From the NCBI GenBank assembly GCA_019455245.1, contig JACFMR010000011.1:52436-116435 (forward strand): 64,000 nucleotides of DNA, read 5' to 3'. A program made the position numbers and the translations under genes. Of the stretch, positions 17,216 to 25,241 are shown in pieces; positions within the stretch are counted from its first letter, which is position 1, and each line of letters opens with the position of its first letter. Source of the stretch: Opitutaceae bacterium. GTDB lineage: Bacteria; Verrucomicrobiota; Verrucomicrobiia; Opitutales; Opitutaceae. Below the pieces are notes generated by a model. That model saw only the letters and a list, made by a program, of their open reading frames with translations. It had not been told where the DNA came from and did no database searches.

Positions 17216-18265
17216 ATGAACGGCCCGGCCTCACCGCCGCCATCGGATCGCACTTGTGCCACGCGGACAAAATTGGGAGACGAACCTGTGCAACTTCACG
17301 AACGTGGCATTCTGGTGCATCCGGAGGAACTGACACCGGACTGGCTCGACCGCATGGCGGCGGCGCAGCTCAACACCCTGGGGCTGCATCCGGTGGGCGG
17401 ACCCAAGGCGCATGAATCCCTCGCCGCGGCGATCGACGCGCACGCTGCGCCGCAAAGCGTCGCCTTGCGGCAGGCCGCCGCCAGCCGGGGCATCGCGGTG
17501 GAGTATGAGGCCCATGTCGCGGCCTGGCTGCTGCCGCGGGAGCGGTTTGCGCGGGAGCCGGCGTGGTTTCGGATGAACGTACACGGAGAGCGGACGGCGG
17601 ATTTCAACCTGTGCGCGTCCAACCCCGAGGCGCTGGCCTTTGTCGCGGAGCGCACGGCGCGCCTGGCGGCGTTGCTGGATACCGGCGCGGACAAACACTT
17701 TCTCTGGTTGGATGACGTGAAGGATTGCAGCTGCCATTGTCCGGCCTGCCGCGGCCTCCCGCCGAGCGACCAGCAGCTGCGGATCGTCAACGCCATGCTG
17801 GTCGGGCTCAAGCAGCGGAATCCGGCGGCCAAACTCTGCTACATCGCGTATCACGACACGCTGGCGGTGCCCCGGAAAACCGAGCCGGCGGACGGTGTCT
17901 TCCTGGAATATGCCCCGATCGGCCGCAATCATCACCGCCCGATCAATGATCCGGATTGTCCCGAGAATGTGCGCGAATCCCGGACCTTGACCGAGCTCCT
18001 GCAGTTCTTCGGTACACGCGACGCGCGGGTGCTGGAATACTGGATGGACAATCCCCTTTTTTCCAACTGGACCAAGCCGCCCCGCCTGTTCGCGCTGGAT
18101 GAGGCAACGATGCGCCGCGACGTCGCGTATTATCACGCGCTCGGTTTCACCTCCATCACCAGCTTCGGCTGTTACCTCGGGCCGGATTATCAACAGCTCC
18201 ACGGCACGCCGTCGCTGGCGGCCTACGGCCAAATCCTGCGGGAGGCGGGTTGCGGTCATGACTGA
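17216..18265 (+). CDS. DUF4838-like, glycoside-hydrolase-related protein
   Basis: About 349 residues from ATG 17216; a GTG at 17288 would trim 24 residues and may be the true start. No signal peptide. The middle holds the DUF4838 hallmark, FLWLDDVKDCSCHCPACRGL with a four-Cys cluster, followed by SDQQLRIVNAMLVGL and IAYHDTLAVP, as in TIM-barrel enzymes related to alpha-glucuronidases and hexosaminidases. The Cys cluster probably binds zinc or forms a structural knot. Catalysis and substrate are not established. Its stop overlaps the start of the metallophosphoesterase gene by 8 bases, so the two are translated together. Confidence 0.7.
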   Translation: MNGPASPPPSDRTCATRTKLGDEPVQLHERGILVHPEELTPDWLDRMAAAQLNTLGLHPVGGPKAHESLAAAIDAHAAPQSVALRQAAASRGIAVEYEAHVAAWLLPRERFAREPAWFRMNVHGERTADFNLCASNPEALAFVAERTARLAALLDTGADKHFLWLDDVKDCSCHCPACRGLPPSDQQLRIVNAMLVGLKQRNPAAKLCYIAYHDTLAVPRKTEPADGVFLEYAPIGRNHHRPINDPDCPENVRESRTLTELLQFFGTRDARVLEYWMDNPLFSNWTKPPRLFALDEATMRRDVAYYHALGFTSITSFGCYLGPDYQQLHGTPSLAAYGQILREAGCGHD

Positions 18266-19397
18266 GGCTGCAAAACAATTGGGCGGGCGCGACCGCGAAC
18301 CATTGGTGCTTACCCCCATGATGCTGATGGCCCCGCGTCCGGACGGGGTGGAGGCCATCTGGGCCGTGAGCCGGACCAGTCTCGGCCGCGTGGAAAGCGA
18401 AACCGCCGACGGCCGGCGTCAAATGCATGCCTGTGATCCGCACGGTTTCACCCCGCAGGGCGATGCCATTCTTCGTGTGCGCGTCGCCGGATTTGCGCCC
18501 GGCGCGGCCGCTCGCCTGCGCCCGATCACCACCGCGGCGGACGACGGTGAAACGGTGACGGGGGCATGGAAACCTTTTCGTGCGCTGGATCCGGCCGCGG
18601 CCGTCACGCGCTTTGCCGTGTGGAATGACACGCACCGTCATGACGACACCATCCGCCAGCTGCACCGCGTGACGCCGGTCGAGGACTTTCTCGTGTGGAA
18701 CGGCGACACCTGCAACAACTGGGACGACGCGGCCGTGCTCATCCCGACGTTGCTTCACCCGGGTGGTTGCGACATCTCCGCCGGGCGGCCGGTGTGCCTG
18801 TTGTGGGGCAATCATGATGTGCGCGGTCCGCAGGCCTTTCGCATGCCCGGTCTGGTGGCCACGCCGGAAGGTCGTCCGTTCTATGCGTTTCGCAGCGGTC
18901 CCGTGGCCGTCATCTGCCTGCATACCGGCGAGGACAAACCTGACGATCACCCCAGCTTTCATGGTCGCGCGGCCTTCGATGCGCTGCGGAAGGAACAGGC
19001 CGCATGGCTGGCGGAAGTCATCCGGCGTCCGGAGATGCGCACGGCGCCGTATCGCGTCGTCTTTTGTCACCTGCCGCTGCGGTGGACGGATGAGGGGCCG
19101 CAGGATTATGCCGGCGACGGTTACGATCGTTTCAGCGCCGGCAGTCGCGCGCTTTGGCACGATCTGCTCGTCGCGTGGCGGACGCAGGTGGTGGTTTCCG
19201 GTCACACGCACCGTTCGACCTGGATCCCGCCCACGGCGGATTGGCCCTATGCGCAGCTGGTCGGCGGCGGGCCCGAGCTTGAGCGCGCCAGCTGGATCGA
19301 GGTCACCGCGGATGGTGCGGCGTTGCGTCTGTGTCAGCGCAACCTCGCCGGCGAGATCCTGCACGATCTCAATTTTTCGCCGTTGCCGCCGGGTTGA
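18258..19397 (+). CDS. Calcineurin-like metallophosphoesterase
   Basis: A 379-residue protein. Residues 1-110 form a beta-rich leader like the fibronectin-type domain of purple acid phosphatases. The metal site then appears in order: VWNDTH (124-126), WNGDTCNN (GD 149-150), GNHDV (184-187), FCHLPL near 272 and SGHTH near 315. The set is complete, so it should bind two metals and hydrolyse a phosphoester; the substrate is unknown. No signal peptide, so cytoplasmic. The ATG overlaps the previous gene (ATGACTGA), indicating coupling with the DUF4838-like protein. Confidence 0.85.
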   Translation: MTEAAKQLGGRDREPLVLTPMMLMAPRPDGVEAIWAVSRTSLGRVESETADGRRQMHACDPHGFTPQGDAILRVRVAGFAPGAAARLRPITTAADDGETVTGAWKPFRALDPAAAVTRFAVWNDTHRHDDTIRQLHRVTPVEDFLVWNGDTCNNWDDAAVLIPTLLHPGGCDISAGRPVCLLWGNHDVRGPQAFRMPGLVATPEGRPFYAFRSGPVAVICLHTGEDKPDDHPSFHGRAAFDALRKEQAAWLAEVIRRPEMRTAPYRVVFCHLPLRWTDEGPQDYAGDGYDRFSAGSRALWHDLLVAWRTQVVVSGHTHRSTWIPPTADWPYAQLVGGGPELERASWIEVTADGAALRLCQRNLAGEILHDLNFSPLPPG

Positions 19398-19409
19398 TCG
19401 CGCGACCGC

Positions 19410-19829
19410 TCAATCCGTGCCGGCCGTCTTCGGTGTGCCGGTGCCGGCCCAGCGGCCCAGTCGCCGGCGCACCCAGAGCAGCAGCAGCAAGGTGATCAGG
19501 CCTGCGACCACGTAACGTCCGAGCAATTCGAATGCGCCCAAGTGGCTGAAAACCGGTTGCTCAAGCGGCTCCAGCAGTTTGCCGATCAGCAGAAACACGA
19601 GCAGTCCGTTGATCGCGAGTGCGCCCCGGATGCGCCAGAGGGTCGGCTTGATGAGACCGAGCACGGGCGCGATCAGAAAAGCGAGTGTGAGCGCCGCAAG
19701 GATGGCGAGGTCGGCCGGTTCGGCCCGGTCCAGCATCTCGTCCCCCAACGCATAGCCCAAGGCGAGCCCGGGCAGGAGCGCCGGCAGACACAGGAGACGA
19801 CCGGTCAGTTTGAACTTTGTCGTCTCCAT
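19410..19829 (-). CDS. Small integral membrane protein, unknown
   Basis: A 139-residue protein with four hydrophobic segments (about residues 12-28, 42-62, 68-86 and 104-124) and a basic C-terminal tail RVRRRLGRWAG-like. No family is recognised. It lies 21 bases downstream of the hydroxylase/hemolysin-III fusion gene on the same strand and is probably co-transcribed. Convergent with the metallophosphoesterase gene, 12 bases apart. Confidence 0.65.
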   Translation of the reverse strand: METTKFKLTGRLLCLPALLPGLALGYALGDEMLDRAEPADLAILAALTLAFLIAPVLGLIKPTLWRIRGALAINGLLVFLLIGKLLEPLEQPVFSHLGAFELLGRYVVAGLITLLLLLWVRRRLGRWAGTGTPKTAGTD

Positions 19830-19850
19830 GGGCGGAAAATGGCGGTCCGG

Positions 19851-21368
19851 TCAGGCCGTGCGGGGCAGCAGAAAAACGAACACCGCGAGGAAATGGCAGA
19901 CACTGCCGCCGAGGACAAAGCCGTGCCACACGGCGTGGTGGAAACGCAGCCGGCGCCAGAGGTAGAAAACCACGCCCACCGTGTAGCAGAGCCCGCCGGC
20001 CACCAGCAGCCAGAGTCCGCCCGCCGGCAATGAGGCCATCAGCGGTTTGATGGCCACGATGATCAGCCAGCCCATGAACACGTAGGCCAGGACCGACAGG
20101 AGCTTGTGGCGGCCAAAGGCGAGAAACTGGAAGGCGATGCCCGCGGCGGTCAGGCCCCAGACGATGCCGAACAGCGTCCAGCCCCAGGGCCCGCGCAGAC
20201 CGGTGAGCAGGAACGGGGTGTAGGTGCCGGCAATCAGGATGAAGATGGCCGCATGATCGAATTTCTGCAGCAGCGCCTTCATGCGGTGGGAGGACCAAAA
20301 ATGGTACAACGTGGACGCCGTGTAGAGTGCGAGGAGGCTCAGGCCGAAAACCGTGAAGCTCACCACATGCCAGGCATCGCCGCGCAGGCTGGAAAAAATG
20401 ATCAGCAAGGTCAGGCCAACGACACTGAGCAGCATGCCGATGCCGTGCGTGACCCAGTTGGCGATCTCCTCGCCGCGGGTGTAGCGCGATTTGGTCGCGG
20501 CGGCGGCCGGTTCCTGCCGGGCCTGGGCGCGGCGACGGGCGACGATGCCGACCGCCCATTGGTCGAGCTTGCGGATCAGCCAGACGGGCTCGGGGCGGGT
20601 AAATTTTTCCGGCTGCCACTCCTCGCCGTCGGCGTAAACCGTGCGGGGAATGATGCAGGTGCCAAAGACCCAGTCGGCGATGGGCAGGCCGAAGAAGCCG
20701 GAGATCGACTCGTTGCAGTCGATCACGGCGTGATGGCGGAGGTGAAACCCGTAAACCGGCCGCCAGAACCACGACCAGCGCGGGCTCTCGACCAGCGCGG
20801 CCCATTTTTCAAACGGCCAGTGGTTGATCGCGTGCAGCACCTCGTAAAGCACCAGCGATGACGCCAGCGCCGCATAGCCGGCGACAAACCAAGGGAAGGC
20901 GGGCAGCAGCCAGTGCAGCAGCGCGAACAGCGGTGAAATCAGCACCGAAAAGACCGCGAGCGTATACCACGGGAAGAAGGAGGCCTCGCCCTGCTCGGGT
21001 TCGACCACGGGAAACTTGTTCTCGATGACGACGATGTCGTGGCCATCGGGCCGGTGCCGTTTGGAGATGTTGGTCAGACCGTGGTGCAGGGTGTGCTGAC
21101 GGTAAAGCCGGCGCACGAACGGGATGGCGGGCTGATGCAGGATGTAACGATGAAAGAAAAACTCGAAAAAGCAGTTGAACAGGCTGACCCCGGCAAACAC
21201 GGCCAGCCACCGCCACCAGGAGGGCAGGAACTGGGCCGCCCAGACGTCGGGCGCCAGCCAGGCCAACAGCCCGCAGAGGCCGGCCAGCGTGGTCAGCACG
21301 GTGAAGGCGAAGAGCGAAAGCGAAAATTTTTCCAGCTTCGCGTGAGAATCGGAGGTCGGTCGGTCCAT
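19851..21368 (-). CDS. Fatty acid hydroxylase fused to hemolysin III/AdipoR-type protein
   Basis: A 505-residue fusion of two membrane proteins. Residues 15-275 resemble the sterol desaturase/fatty acid hydroxylase superfamily, with di-iron histidine clusters HRYILH (73-78), HTLHH (92-96), HAINH and HLRHH (near 180 and 209). From about residue 290 (YTRGEEIANWVTHGIG) the sequence is a hemolysin III/PAQR (adiponectin-receptor-like) seven-helix protein with STLYHF, FDHAAIFILIAGTYTP and the closing HAVWHGFVLGGSVCH, which carry the zinc/hydrolase residues of that family. PAQR proteins can be ceramidase-like. The fusion suggests linked lipid hydroxylation and amide or ester cleavage. The open frame extends upstream of ATG 21368 but without family character. 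Confidence 0.85.
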   Translation of the reverse strand: MDRPTSDSHAKLEKFSLSLFAFTVLTTLAGLCGLLAWLAPDVWAAQFLPSWWRWLAVFAGVSLFNCFFEFFFHRYILHQPAIPFVRRLYRQHTLHHGLTNISKRHRPDGHDIVVIENKFPVVEPEQGEASFFPWYTLAVFSVLISPLFALLHWLLPAFPWFVAGYAALASSLVLYEVLHAINHWPFEKWAALVESPRWSWFWRPVYGFHLRHHAVIDCNESISGFFGLPIADWVFGTCIIPRTVYADGEEWQPEKFTRPEPVWLIRKLDQWAVGIVARRRAQARQEPAAAATKSRYTRGEEIANWVTHGIGMLLSVVGLTLLIIFSSLRGDAWHVVSFTVFGLSLLALYTASTLYHFWSSHRMKALLQKFDHAAIFILIAGTYTPFLLTGLRGPWGWTLFGIVWGLTAAGIAFQFLAFGRHKLLSVLAYVFMGWLIIVAIKPLMASLPAGGLWLLVAGGLCYTVGVVFYLWRRLRFHHAVWHGFVLGGSVCHFLAVFVFLLPRTA

Positions 21369-21512
21369 CGGTGGAGCACACGAGACGCGTGTCACCCGGC
21401 AATGGCAATCTTTGTTGTGTTCGGGCGACGGCAGTGCCTCCGCCCGAACATCGCCTGCCGCCCGATGAAAGCCCGCTTGCCATCGCCGGGCATCTGGCGC
21501 ACGCAAAGGGCC

Positions 21513-23021
21513 ATGGCCACGCTCCCGCATCGCCCGAATACCGCCCTGCTGGTGGTTGACATGCAGAATGACGTTGTGAAGGCGGCCTTTGCGCGTGACA
21601 CCGTCATCGCCAACATCGTCTGTCTGGTCGACCAAGCGCGCCGGGTCGGTGTCGCCATTGTCTGGGTCGTGCAAACCGACGAAAATCTCAGCCGGGGCAG
21701 CGATGGCTGGAAGCTCACGCCGCCGCTCGTCGCTTTGGACCGCGAGCCTGTCATCGAAAAGGCCTACGGCGACGCCTTCGAGGAGACCGCGCTCGAAACG
21801 AGCCTCCAACGTCTCGGGATCGGACATCTCGTCGTCGCGGGCGCCCAGACCGACGGCTGTATCCGCGCCACGATCCACGGCGCATTCGTACGTGGCTACG
21901 ATGTGACGCTGGTCAGTGACGCCCACACCACGGAGGATTTTACCTCCCACGGGGCTCCGCCACCCGACCTGGTGATCGCCCACACCAACCTTTATTGGAA
22001 GTACGAAACCGCGCCGGGCCGAACGGCCGCATCCATTCCGACCGCAGACGTGGTGTTGCCCGCTGAAGGCGCGGGCGGCGCGTCAATGGCGCAGCGAGAG
22101 TCTGACCTGCACGCAGAGCCGGCCGCTTTGGCCGCGCTGCCGGAGCGTGAGGCGCGGCTGGGTTTCGGCATGGTTGATGCCGAAGCGGACCAGTTCGCGG
22201 CGTTGCTCGTCGATCGCGCGGCGGGCGGGATTGACCAGTGGCAGTTGTTCCAGCGTGGCCTCGGTGTCGGCCGGGATGGTGATTTCCGCATGACCGCGCC
22301 GGCCGGTGATGACGATTTTGTCGCCCTCACGTCGCATCGGCAGCGGGGTGGTCCAGTGGAAAATCACGCCTGCGCCTTTTTCAACCGCCCAGTCGTCGGT
22401 GATGACGAGCGTGTCGGGTGTCGGCGAATCCCAGGTGCGCTGCCAGCGTTTGAACCAGCCTTCCCAGCCGGGTGTGACATCCATGGTCGCGTGAAAGGCC
22501 GTGGCGTCGCCTTCGCCGACGGCGCGAATGTCGGCGTTGATGGGATTGGCGGGCTCGGGCCGGAGATCGTCCGACCACGGGGTCAGCATGTTGTGGCGTT
22601 GCGCGGTCTTCAGTTCCTCGACCAGCGGGTTGCCGTAATCCACGACGCCGAAGTCCATCGCGAAGCTGTCGCCGGCGAATTCGAGGATGAAATTGCCCTT
22701 GTCCTCGTGCGTGTGGCCTGCGCCGGCCTTGTTGCCCATGAGAAACAGCTTCACGTACTCGTCGCCGAGGCGGCGCACCGAGCACATCATGCCGGTGTCG
22801 GGCATGTTGACGAACGGCCGCAGCGCCGGGCCTTGCGCGGGCAGGCGCGCGGCGATGGCCATCGCCGGCAGCGAGGGCGCGGCGCCGGCGCGGCGGATCT
22901 GCTTTTGACAGATCGTGACCCAGTGGCTGTCGGGCATGAGCGCGGCGAGGTGCGGCAGCGCCTCGGGAAACGCAAACATGGCGTCGCAGATCGGCAGCAT
23001 GTCGAGATCGTCGGCGGTTGA
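21513..23021 (+). CDS. Isochorismatase-type cysteine hydrolase with a run-on antisense tail
   Basis: From ATG 21513 the first 180 residues are a complete cysteine hydrolase: catalytic triad Asp16 (LLVVDMQND), Lys83 (EKAYGDAFE) and Cys116 (GAQTDGCIRAT), and the usual closing NLYWKYETAPGR. Members cleave isochorismate, nicotinamide or similar amides. Homologues end about here, near 22060, yet this frame stays open to 23021, adding some 320 residues that are purely antisense to the heparinase-like gene 22083-24410. I infer that the native stop was lost by substitution or a one-base shift; in the +2 register a TGA lies at about 22052. The tail is unlikely to be a domain. Confidence 0.6.
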   Translation: MATLPHRPNTALLVVDMQNDVVKAAFARDTVIANIVCLVDQARRVGVAIVWVVQTDENLSRGSDGWKLTPPLVALDREPVIEKAYGDAFEETALETSLQRLGIGHLVVAGAQTDGCIRATIHGAFVRGYDVTLVSDAHTTEDFTSHGAPPPDLVIAHTNLYWKYETAPGRTAASIPTADVVLPAEGAGGASMAQRESDLHAEPAALAALPEREARLGFGMVDAEADQFAALLVDRAAGGIDQWQLFQRGLGVGRDGDFRMTAPAGDDDFVALTSHRQRGGPVENHACAFFNRPVVGDDERVGCRRIPGALPAFEPAFPAGCDIHGRVKGRGVAFADGANVGVDGIGGLGPEIVRPRGQHVVALRGLQFLDQRVAVIHDAEVHREAVAGEFEDEIALVLVRVACAGLVAHEKQLHVLVAEAAHRAHHAGVGHVDERPQRRALRGQARGDGHRRQRGRGAGAADLLLTDRDPVAVGHERGEVRQRLGKRKHGVADRQHVEIVGG

Positions 23022-24410
23022 ATACAGCATCTCGGCCATGGCGGCGGTCCGGCGCATGGCCTCGGGCATCAACTGTTCCATCGCTTGGCCCCGGGCGCGG
23101 GCATAAAGGTGCAGCGCGACAAAGGCCTGGCGGGCGACCCAAGTGAAATAGGTCGGCCCCTCGACGTAGCCGCCGTCGGGCTGGAGACAGTGACCGAGGT
23201 TTTCGATCAGGTCCTTGACCGCGAGATCGGTGTAGGGCGACACGCGTGAGGGCGTGGGCACCGGAAAACCTTCGCCACGTACGGGCATGGTTTTTTCCAA
23301 CAGCAGGTAGCCGAGGATGCGGCCGGGTGCGAACCACGCGAGCTGGTTGCAGTGGAAGAGATACTCCCACCACCAGGTGTTGAAATTCATCTCGCCGATG
23401 CCTTCCTCGGCGATGCGGCGGAGGATGAGCTGGCGGCCGAGCGGGGTGAACCATTCGCCGCAAAGATCGAGGATCAGCGCGCATTCATAGACGCAGATCG
23501 ACGGCACGAAGCTGCGCTGTTCCCACGTGCTGCCGGGCATGTAGCAGATGAACGAATCGTCCCAGCGCTCGCAGTGCGCGATGCTCAGCGCAAACCGCGC
23601 GGCCAGCCGGCAGAGCGCCTTGTCCTTGAACAGCAGGCCGGCCTGCGCGGCGTGCGGCCCGTGGATGGTGATGACCTTGCCGTGATCGCGCTCGCGGCGC
23701 AGCGAGTTGGAGTTCCAGAAATTGACGTATTGGCCGATGAGCTTTTCCGGCACGATGGCGCGGGCATCGGCCGCCGCCTCGCGCAGCGTGTCCGCCAGCG
23801 GCGAATCGGCAAAACGCGCGCGCACCTCCGCGAGTTCCTCCCGGTTGATCAAAAGGCCGTGGGTGGGTTCGAAGGTTGGCTCGAAATCCGGCGGCTGCAG
23901 ATAGTTTTCCCAGCGTTCGTCAAAGCCCGACCATTGGGCGAGGTGGTCGGGCAGGCGTGCGGTGCTTTGCAGCGCCATCCAGTAAATCCAGCCGTTGCCG
24001 GAAGTGCCGGGCGGAAAATACGCCTCGATCGTCAGTCCGGTGATGCGCGTGGCGCCGTCCAGCGGCAGCCATTCTTCGCGCTTGGCCGCACCGAAGGTAT
24101 CGCCGCGGCGAGTGCGCGGACCGGCGTCGGTCTCGGCGCGCAACACCAGGTGGCCGCCCTCGGGCATGGCGGTGTTGATGATGACCCGGTCGTAATCCGC
24201 GCAGGGCAGGTTGAGCGCCCGGGTGAATCGCACCACCAGTCCGTCGGCGGCGGGCTGCTGCCACTCCCATTGCACCCAGACCCAGTTCTGCCAGATCTTG
24301 AAACCGCGGACGCCGTCGTGCGTGACGGTCCACTGCGGGAGTTCGCTGAGTTGCGGATCGTGGAAGGCCTCGAAGACGGCTTCCGCGCTGTTGATCGGGG
24401 TCAGACGCAT
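22083..24410 (-). CDS. Heparinase II/III-like polysaccharide lyase, paralogue 1
   Basis: A 775-residue protein with no signal peptide. Begins MRLTPINSAEAVFEAF, shared with two paralogues at 26618-28948 and 36089-38434. Residues 1-175 are beta-rich and unlike known catalytic domains. A helical toroid follows (about 190-500) with RRERDHGKVI, CRLAARFALSIAHCERW, NTWWWEYLFHCNQLAW and GGYVEGPTYFTW, the latter matching the Tyr/Glu region of heparinase II/III enzymes. The C-terminal sheet has the family signature GHTHEDKGNF near 565, then AMDFGVVDYGNP. Family chemistry is beta-elimination at uronic acids. Last gene of the ten-gene minus-strand locus. Confidence 0.8.
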   Translation of the reverse strand: MRLTPINSAEAVFEAFHDPQLSELPQWTVTHDGVRGFKIWQNWVWVQWEWQQPAADGLVVRFTRALNLPCADYDRVIINTAMPEGGHLVLRAETDAGPRTRRGDTFGAAKREEWLPLDGATRITGLTIEAYFPPGTSGNGWIYWMALQSTARLPDHLAQWSGFDERWENYLQPPDFEPTFEPTHGLLINREELAEVRARFADSPLADTLREAAADARAIVPEKLIGQYVNFWNSNSLRRERDHGKVITIHGPHAAQAGLLFKDKALCRLAARFALSIAHCERWDDSFICYMPGSTWEQRSFVPSICVYECALILDLCGEWFTPLGRQLILRRIAEEGIGEMNFNTWWWEYLFHCNQLAWFAPGRILGYLLLEKTMPVRGEGFPVPTPSRVSPYTDLAVKDLIENLGHCLQPDGGYVEGPTYFTWVARQAFVALHLYARARGQAMEQLMPEAMRRTAAMAEMLYSTADDLDMLPICDAMFAFPEALPHLAALMPDSHWVTICQKQIRRAGAAPSLPAMAIAARLPAQGPALRPFVNMPDTGMMCSVRRLGDEYVKLFLMGNKAGAGHTHEDKGNFILEFAGDSFAMDFGVVDYGNPLVEELKTAQRHNMLTPWSDDLRPEPANPINADIRAVGEGDATAFHATMDVTPGWEGWFKRWQRTWDSPTPDTLVITDDWAVEKGAGVIFHWTTPLPMRREGDKIVITGRRGHAEITIPADTEATLEQLPLVNPARRAIDEQRRELVRFGINHAETQPRLTLRQRGQSGRLCVQVRLSLRH

Positions 24411-24431
24411 GGTGCCAAGGGTTCGGCCGGA

Positions 24432-25163
24432 TCAGGCGTGCACGTCAAGGCTGACTTCCGGCCGCAGTTGTGCGCCGAGCAATTGACGGCGCAAGGGCGA
24501 GGCGGTTTGGAGGAGCTTGCTGCAGTCACGGCCGGTGTAGTAGTCGGGCTGCTTCATCCACCACGGGACGTAGGTGAGGAACACGACCGGGCGCGGCGGT
24601 CGCTCCGGGGCATGGTAACCGGCGCGGTGGAGGGTCGCGGCGCCGAAGGCCAGCACATCGCCGGGCCCGGCGGTGAAGTCGATTTTGTGCGCGTAAAATT
24701 CGGGTCCCTTGTAGATGTCGTGATGGCTTTCGGGGATGACCCCGGTCGGACCGCCGTCCTCCGCCACATGGTCCAGAAAGATGGCCAGCTTGAGGAAGAG
24801 GTTGGGGCAGTGGCGGCCGATGCTCATCTTGTCGCGGTGCCAGTTCATCGTGCCCTGGTTGGGCTTGGAAACGAGGATCTCGTTGGAATAGAGCTGCGCG
24901 TCCGCGCCCACGACCTCGAGGACCCCCGCCAAGATGCCGGGGTGGTCGATGAGTTCGGCAAAGGCGTCGTCGAACTCAATGATGTTGGGGTAGTAGGTTT
25001 GGAAGGGCTTGTCCCATTCCGGTTTCACTTCGCGTTGCAGGCGGGCAAAGGCCGCGCGGATGCGGCCGAGGTGCTCCGCGGCAATGAGGCCCCGCTGGAC
25101 GTAATAGCCGTAGCGGGTGGCCTGTTCGAGACAGGTGAGTCGGGGTTGGCCGATGGTGATCAT
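24432..25163 (-). CDS. Phytanoyl-CoA dioxygenase-family protein
   Basis: A 243-residue Fe(II)/2-oxoglutarate oxygenase. The iron triad is visible: His109-x-Asp111 in MNWHRDKM and distal His179 in ATLHRAG, with Arg191 positioned to bind 2-oxoglutarate. The family hydroxylates small organic molecules, and in gene clusters like this it often acts on sugars or their acids, but no substrate can be named. It sits between the glycosidase-like gene (78 bases upstream) and heparinase-like 1 (21 bases downstream), so it is part of the locus rather than a stray gene. Confidence 0.85.
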   Translation of the reverse strand: MITIGQPRLTCLEQATRYGYYVQRGLIAAEHLGRIRAAFARLQREVKPEWDKPFQTYYPNIIEFDDAFAELIDHPGILAGVLEVVGADAQLYSNEILVSKPNQGTMNWHRDKMSIGRHCPNLFLKLAIFLDHVAEDGGPTGVIPESHHDIYKGPEFYAHKIDFTAGPGDVLAFGAATLHRAGYHAPERPPRPVVFLTYVPWWMKQPDYYTGRDCSKLLQTASPLRRQLLGAQLRPEVSLDVHA

Positions 25164-25241
25164 GGGGAAAGGCGGGGTTGCGGCGGAAGCGGACCACGCA
25201 TGGCGGTGCGGCCATGGTGGCAGGCGTGCGTGCGACGTGGT

